DNA of 64,000 nt from Ochotona curzoniae (lineage: Eukaryota > Chordata > Mammalia > Lagomorpha > Ochotonidae), in the NCBI RefSeq assembly GCF_017591425.1, contig NW_024464918.1, forward strand, positions 8,988,001 to 9,052,000. The letters run 5' to 3'. Positions 58,047 through 64,000 of the stretch are shown here, one piece after another (position 1 is the first letter of the stretch; each line of letters begins with the position of its first letter). The notes beneath the pieces are model-generated. The model was not told the origin of the DNA, did no database searches, and saw nothing but the letters and a program-made list of their open reading frames with translations. A program made the translations under genes and the position numbers.

Positions 58047-61000
58047 ATTGTATGGAGACAATGAGAAGAGCACAACTGTAACTATAAACGAAAGAACATC
58101 TTTTGAGGACTAAAGAGAATTTGTATAAAGTGTGTGTGAAAAATGTTTGTTACAAATCTACAAGTGGAGCTCCGTTTCCGTAGCATAGCAGAAATCAGCT
58201 CAGGTTTATTATATACCCCATTCTGACAAAAGTTAAAACCCAACAAAGGCTAGATTTGGGTTATTCACATGGAGTTTAAACAAACATGCAAGGATTGGTG
58301 GGACCTACACAAGTACCATGGAGGGCCCATGGGAATTAATATTCCACTTGGCCCAGAACCCTGTTTCAGAAATCCATTCAGCTGGCTACCAAATTCTAAA
58401 GGAAATAAATCTGATATATAATTCATATTTCTCTTTTAATACCTTTAAAGTAAACATATTGTAGTACTCTGATGCAATCGTAAGATGCCTCAGATAGCTG
58501 GTTTTCCTACTGTACTTTCATACAATGGATTGTGGTTCTGTATAGTTATGCCTGTAATGAATTGGATGGAGGGTTAGACCAAAAAATTTCAATCTCTCCA
58601 CAAGTAACCAAATGGTACATCAAAGAAGTTTCCAAGTCAACAACCTAACCAGCCAGATCACTGACTAGGGTCGACTTAAGTAAGACACCAGTTTATCACC
58701 AGCTGGGTAAGACAGCAATACATAACCAATACCAGCAACCAGAGCATTTTAACAGCAACATTTCCTGTATTGAACTGGATTCATTAATTTTATGCTGGCA
58801 TGGATTGTAAAAATTAAATCGATCACCTATTAATCCCATCATCTCGAAACAAAATGCCAACACTAAGCAAACCACAGAATTTAAATAAGAAGCAGATTTT
58901 CAGAAGCTTTCAATTGACTTATTGATTGTCCATTTTTCGGTGAACAAAGAAAATCTCAAAGCTGTGATCATGATAGGGACTCCTGTGAAGAGCCAACATC
59001 ACACAAACTTAGGACCCTGTGAGAGTACTGCCTAGATAAGGAAGGGCGAGCTAATGGTCCTTTGTGACATGCGACGTCTCAAATCATACTGTTAGTAAAC
59101 AAGAGTAAGGTGTTGGCATAAGGCTCATAAAGTAAGAAATGCAGAGCTTATTCATGATAGTAAATTGCACTGACTTTTATAGGAGCAAGAGAACATAAAT
59201 ATTAAGATCATAATCAGAAGAGCTCTCCTTTCACATAGAACCATTTTTCTGATTTATAAGAAAAATTGCAGGGTTATTTATTACAAGATGGTATTACCTA
59301 TTAAATGATGAAGAGGCCCTGGAGTTAACTTAGAGTTACCCTTAAGCATAGATGCAAAGCAGGGGATAATTTTCTTCTGGGATCATAGTATTCTGTGTAT
59401 ATCTGCCAACACTTTTTGATACTGATGATCACATTTCTGTTTTTAGTTCTCTTAATAGAAAAATTATAGGTCATTAACTTTTTAGCATACATATGTTATT
59501 ATTAACATAGTATTTCCCTATTTGAGATCTGCTCATTTTATTAATACTCAGATATGAACTGAAATATTTTCTTAAAGATTTTACACCACCCTGGAAGATA
59601 CTGAAATTCTCCCAGGGAAATCAGTATGGGCATTTGCATGTAATTCCGCTAATGATGTTACAATTACTCACAGAAATGGTTATAAACACTTGATAAATAT
59701 GACCATAAATTCTCTTCAGGAAATTCATAACTGAAAGTATAGAATTTAAATTAGAGATAAAAACAGGTGTGATTAATGATTCTACTACAAAAATAGTAGA
59801 TTTTTAGGCTGCATAAAATGTCAAGCCTCCTGTGGGTCCTGTCCAAATTTATCCTTTGTCAGGGATATGGAGTCCCCCACCTTTCTTTATCTGCCACATT
59901 CCAATGAAAGAATTTGTGATACAAAGAACCCACCCCATTCCAACATTACATTTCTCATTAGCATTGATATACCTACCTCATAAACCACAGTTTCCACTTC
60001 TCAGCAACATTTCCAATAACTAGATAACAACCCGATAGGTTAACACATACTAACATAGGCTTGGCCAAGAACTATTGCAAATTTGCAATATTCAAATTCT
60101 TCAATTTATCTATTCCAATAATTTTGTGAACCCAGTAGACTATGGCACAAAATGCAAATGTAAAACAGCAAAAGAGACTACACAATATTAAGATGTATAA
60201 AGGAAAGTAACCTTTCCAACCTCATTCCAGTAACAAAAACAGCAGCAACAACAGCAGTTAACAACAGGAGCAAAAAAATAAAATCACTAACAGTGTGGAT
60301 TTTTACACTCCAGGTACAAAGTTGAACCACCTTGGTCAAATAATGGTATGAATGGTGTTAATTATAATCCTCAACACAAGTGTAGAGGATTTCTATTGAT
60401 ATTTTGAAAGCATCTATTCATTAGCAGTATTAGAAGACCTGAAATTATCAATGTGAAGCAGCAATAGAATTACTGGATCTATATAGTCACTTCCCACCTA
60501 ACCAACACAATGACTGCTTTAGAGAATACTGGCCACATTTTCAACTTCTTTTGTGCTAACACTCTCCTGGAACAATCCCTAGGATTCTACCTCTCAACTG
60601 TAGCTATATTGTCTGTCTTTTCCATAACCCAGCAATATCTGGTGTTTTTCATATCTACTACGGTGTTTGGATTAAAATCTTTAAGCAGTTACAGAGAAGA
60701 AAAAGTGAATCCTTTCCCTACACAGGCACAACACAAAGTAGCAGCGAGCATGCAGATACAATTCTGTTTCTTAGTCTAGCAGTTCAGATCCCAGGACCAT
60801 TTGTCTTTGATCTTCCTCATGGTCTTGCTCTCGCTTTGAAGCAGCCTGGCACGCACTCTGGGTACCAGCTTATTAAATATAGGTTATTGTTAAAAGAAAA
60901 TTCCAACTGAGACTGAGCTGATTCATGTATAGTCTCTCTTGTTTACTAAGAATACTTTTGACTGGAAAATATTGAAAGGAAGCTTGCTTTTCATTTTTTT

Positions 61001-61419
61001 TTAAGGAAGTTTTAACTCCCTTTTATTTGAAAAAAAAAAAAACAAACTTTGAAGTCAAATTTCACTGATCACTTTCTGAATTGTTTAAGCCCAAAGCCTT
61101 TGCATTTCAAGTCATCTGCATATAAGTGACTCAATTAAATATTTATCTTTCTGTCCTATTAAGTAACAATGTCAAAGTTTTCTTGAGAATAAAAGTTGTA
61201 TCACACAGTGATCATTGGAAAGAACAGGGAGATTTTTAAAAAATCTGGTATCGTTTACCAATATTGGTCAAGTTTGGAAAACATAAACTCATGTAAACTA
61301 ACATTTTCTTAAGGATGCATAAAGAACAGTGCTATGTATAAAACTTTTAAGAAAGACAATGCTTCAAGAAGATCTTTTTCTTTTTTTCACTTTTTCACTG
61401 ACACATTGGTCATTTAGTA
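58047..61419. other. Unassigned stretch
   Basis: About 3.4 kb without a recognised repeat or gene. A CAGCAACAACAGCAG patch is near 60,240. The 89-codon plus frame at 60,510-60,779 is not recognised. Confidence 0.5.
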
Positions 61420-61835
61420 ACATGTTATGAAGCTTCATGTTGTTGTAGCTTTACTATTTTTCTTTGTTGTTGATGTTGTTTTATGGCTTTTCATTTAAGG
61501 AATGTATGGTAACTATACAGTAGAGACTTGCCACATATAGATGTGAAGATACAATATAAGATTTATCCCTACTTTGAAATCAAGGATGGATTCCCAATAA
61601 AACTGTTGAATGTATCTTGAAAACAGAATGCTGGACTCTGTCATTGTCCATGCCTACAATGTCAGAATACACTTAAATAGCAAAATGATGGGCTTATGAC
61701 TCATCACGAAGGACTACATTATTGTAAAGACATGGGGGAAATTACTTGGGGGGGCATGGAAAGGAATTGGAAGAGGAAGAGGAAAAATCCCAGCGCCAAT
61801 TAAACTGTATTATGAAATAATAAAACAATTAACCA
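61420..61835 (+). mobile_element. LINE-1 3' UTR fragment, sense
   Basis: GAAGGACTACATTATTGTAAAG (~61,708) matches the same position of the L1 at 35-38 kb (AAAGGACTACACTACTGTAATC, ~37,671). Both are followed by a G-rich block (here GGGGGGGCATGG at 61,749, then GGAAGAGGAAGAGG) and an AATAATAAA-type end (~61,816). The upstream border is uncertain. Confidence 0.65.
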
Positions 61836-62285
61836 GGAAAACATTAAAATTATGTGTCAGACATGTTTATATACACAAATTACAAAAATTTGGATTTTAT
61901 GATTGGAGTTCAACTAGAACTGGATTGTGTGCTTTTAATTCTCTGTGTTGTCCTCACCAGATCTTTTTTTTCAGCTTAGTTCTCCATTTTCCTTTATGCA
62001 ATAGGTCTGGTCTCCAGAAATTTCACTGAAATTCTTACTATGAAAAAAAAAATGTACATAGGCCTGAAGGATTTTGCATCAAAATTTAGTTATATTTCCC
62101 ATGAATTTCTTGAAGTGCACTCACAGTAAGATGAACAAAACTTATTTTTGACTAACTGTTTGGATAATTAACAATGTTGAGTCATGGCTACTGGAATAAA
62201 GCACACTGAATGCATTCCAAAAATGGTGGCAATTGCTATAGCTGCTGTTCAACTTCACCCAATGTTAAGTAAACAAATATCCTTA
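61836..62285. other. Short unassigned gap
   Basis: Its right edge holds the left copy of the SINE target-site duplication. Confidence 0.5.
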
Positions 62286-62651
62286 GCATGGGCCTGGTGC
62301 AATGGCCTAGCAGCTGAAGTCCTCGTCTTGAACACGCCAGGAGCCCATATGGGCGTCAGTTTTAATCCCGGCAGCTCCACTTCTCATCCAACTCCCTGCT
62401 TGTGGCCTGGGAAAGCAGTTGAGGATGGCCCAAAGCCTTGGGACCCTGCACCCTCGTGGCAGACCTGGAGGAAGTTCCTGGCTCCTGGCTTCAAATCAGC
62501 ACAGCACCAGCCTTTGTGGCTGCTTGGGGAGTGAATCATAGGACCGAAGATCTTCCTCTCTGTCTCTCTTCCTCTCTCTATGTACATATTTCTGACTTTA
62601 TAATGAAAATAAAGAAATCTTTTAAAAAACAACAACAAAAAAAAAAGCCAC
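62286..62651 (+). mobile_element. Young C-type SINE, full length, sense
   Basis: Head GGGCCTGGTGCAATGGCCTAG with A box at 62,303-62,313, then GGGCGTCAGTTTTAATCCCG (B-box region) and the core at low divergence. Tail AATAAAGAAATC then (CAA)n/A-run. A perfect 12-bp target-site duplication CAAATATCCTTA flanks it (62,274-62,285 and 62,652-62,663). The 116- and 109-codon open frames on the two strands come from this repeat. Confidence 0.95.
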
Positions 62652-63424
62652 CAAATATCCTTAACCAAACACTCACATTGTGTCTGTGACCAAAAAAAAA
62701 AAAAAAAAAACATACTTTCACTTCAGAACAACTGCATCTGAGGCTTTCCATTTGAGCTCATACTTTATAGCCTCGTTCTATGTACTTGACACCTGAATAA
62801 TTAGGGCTTTTGTCTTAGAGAAGTCTCATGAGCATCTAGCTACATCTATTTCAGCAAGCTTAGAGTAGAGTGACCTACTTTAGAAATCTCCTAGAAGTAA
62901 ATTTTCATTATGACACACGATCCTTATTTAAAAATCAAACACAGTTCATTCACTTTGGGATAATCCATCTAGGTACTCAACTGAAGAGGTCAAACACAGG
63001 TAAACAATTTTACTACCAAAAATAATTCCAATTATTTTGTCAGATGCCTTTGAAAAAAAAAAAAATCGAGCAACTTTTCAACCACAGAGCACTTAGCTAT
63101 GTTATTTACATACAATGTAACTGCATAGGCCAGTCATCTTTAACATTCATTACACTCAGATTCTAAAGCATCTAATGCCATGCTTTGATTGTACACTATT
63201 CATCTATAGATATCCTTTGGGCTTTCTCAGGAATTTATTAATTAATCCCTTGTTGTGTACTTACACGCATGGTAAGTATTGCGGCTGTGTGTGAATAATT
63301 TACACTGCTAAAAGACCTCTGGTGAAAGCTTGTGTGTTCTCAGATCACATGTTAGGCACGGCCTCTGAAGCCTCATGTGTCATTCATTAAGTGTCAAACC
63401 TTGAAAAATGTCTTGAAATTATTT
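62652..63424. other. Unassigned stretch with an A-run
   Basis: It begins with the right target-site duplication, has an A-run at about 62,692-62,710 and another near 63,053-63,064; otherwise nothing recognised. Confidence 0.5.
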
Positions 63425-63510
63425 GCTCCCTTTTCCTCATCAATTGAATGAAGGAGTTGAACAAGATGTCATCCAAGGTCACTTGCAGCTGTCAGAGTCT
63501 ATGATCTTTC
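63425..63510 (+). mobile_element. MIR-family 3' part (MIR3-like), sense
   Basis: CTCATCAATTGAATGAAGGAG, TTGAACAAGATGTCATCC, AAGGTCACTTGCAGCTGTCAG and AGTCTATGATCT match the well-known end of MIR3-type elements in order. Upstream body not recognised. Confidence 0.8.
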
Positions 63511-63679
63511 TCTTATTTCTTGAGCAATTAAGACAGGCATCCTAACTCACTCTTATTACACAATCCTTGCCCAGCTATGAAGAACTGCATCACTTTGTAT
63601 ATTATGTTGTGGATTATCTGCATGTTTTCCTTTTTCAGTATATATGGGAGATTTTACATGAGGAATACTTAGTGACCCC

Positions 63680-63895
63680 TTAAGTTCTAGTTCAAAGGCC
63701 ACACCATTTAGGTTTCCAGAGGCCCCCAACAATTCTCAAACTGGTTTTCCTTTTTAGAGCTATATGCTTCTCTGGTATCGTGACATCTTCAACTCCTTCA
63801 CATTCATCACCCTATGCTGTTTTCGCTATTTGACTGAATTCTTCATCCTTTACTTACACACTGAAACTGCAGGCTCTGAGACGGGATTTGATTCA
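63680..63895 (+). mobile_element. Probable L2 (LINE-2) 3' fragment, sense
   Basis: TAGTTCAAAGGCCACACC, GGTTTCCAGAGGCCCCC, a pyrimidine-rich middle, and CTGCAGGCTCTGAGACGGG follow the L2 order for TCAAATGCCACC, GAGGCCTTCC and AAGCTCCATGAGG. Matches are short, as expected for its age. The 73-codon open frame at 63,764-63,985 overlaps it and is not called as coding. Confidence 0.5.
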
Positions 63896-64000
63896 AAGAT
63901 GTTCAAAGATCACTTCTTGAATGCGCTTAGGAGTGACTCTCTGCTCCCATTCCCACAGAAGCTCCCATACAAGATTCCAGTCTAAGTATTCATTATGAAA

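Noticed and set aside
62184..62713. 116-, 83- and 109-codon open frames
   Set aside because: All overlap one SINE with target-site duplications; similar peptides recur at the other SINE copies.

Overview
The window is a piece of a mammalian nuclear genome: AT-rich, CpG-poor, full of interspersed repeats, and with no intact protein-coding gene, no RNA gene and no promoter that I can support. The best clue to the organism is a tRNA-derived SINE about 330 bp long with an A box of the type TGGCCTAGTGG, a B box of the type GGTTCTAATCC and a CT-rich 3' part ending in AATAAATCTTT. This is the lagomorph C-repeat family. The youngest copies look like the pika (Ochotona) form and the decayed ones like the form shared with rabbit, so a pika is the most likely source. 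That assignment rests on remembered family sequence, not on a search.

Layout. 1-1157 is a decayed sense-strand LINE-1 (L1) ORF2 piece. 1.2-16.7 kb is mostly sequence I cannot assign. It holds one clean SINE (12,170-12,497) with target-site duplications, a 39-bp tandem duplication, a polypurine tract, a possible minus-strand coding exon (8,320-8,412) and a local cluster of CpGs (10.4-10.8 kb). 16.7-20.3 kb holds a sense L1 3' end with a compound microsatellite, then 2.7 kb of antisense L1. 20.3-30 kb has SINEs, an L1 3' UTR and a MLT1-like LTR. 33.3-37.8 kb is a SINE cluster followed by a sense L1 that keeps its 3' end, and probably its 5' end, but lacks most of its body. 38.8-39.5 kb is a tail-to-tail SINE pair around a (TCTA)n array. 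43.6-48.2 kb is SINEs plus a long antisense L1 with an apparent orientation flip. It is followed by 2-2.7 kb of unusually GC-rich, C/T/G-biased degenerate repeat (49.0-51.6 kb), probably the 5' UTR region of that L1 or a related element. 52-54.5 kb holds three more SINEs. The right end (57-64 kb) keeps ancient MIR and L2 pieces, an L1 3' end and one young SINE.

Because there is no intact gene, the features do not work together as a system. The window reads as intron or gene desert with at least two ages of SINE insertion on top of old L1 debris. The item most worth checking is the 93-bp minus-strand exon candidate. It has consensus-like splice sites on both sides, one open phase, a length divisible by three and several CpGs. 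I did not recognise its peptide and found no convincing partner exon. I found nothing that supports an undescribed biological system.
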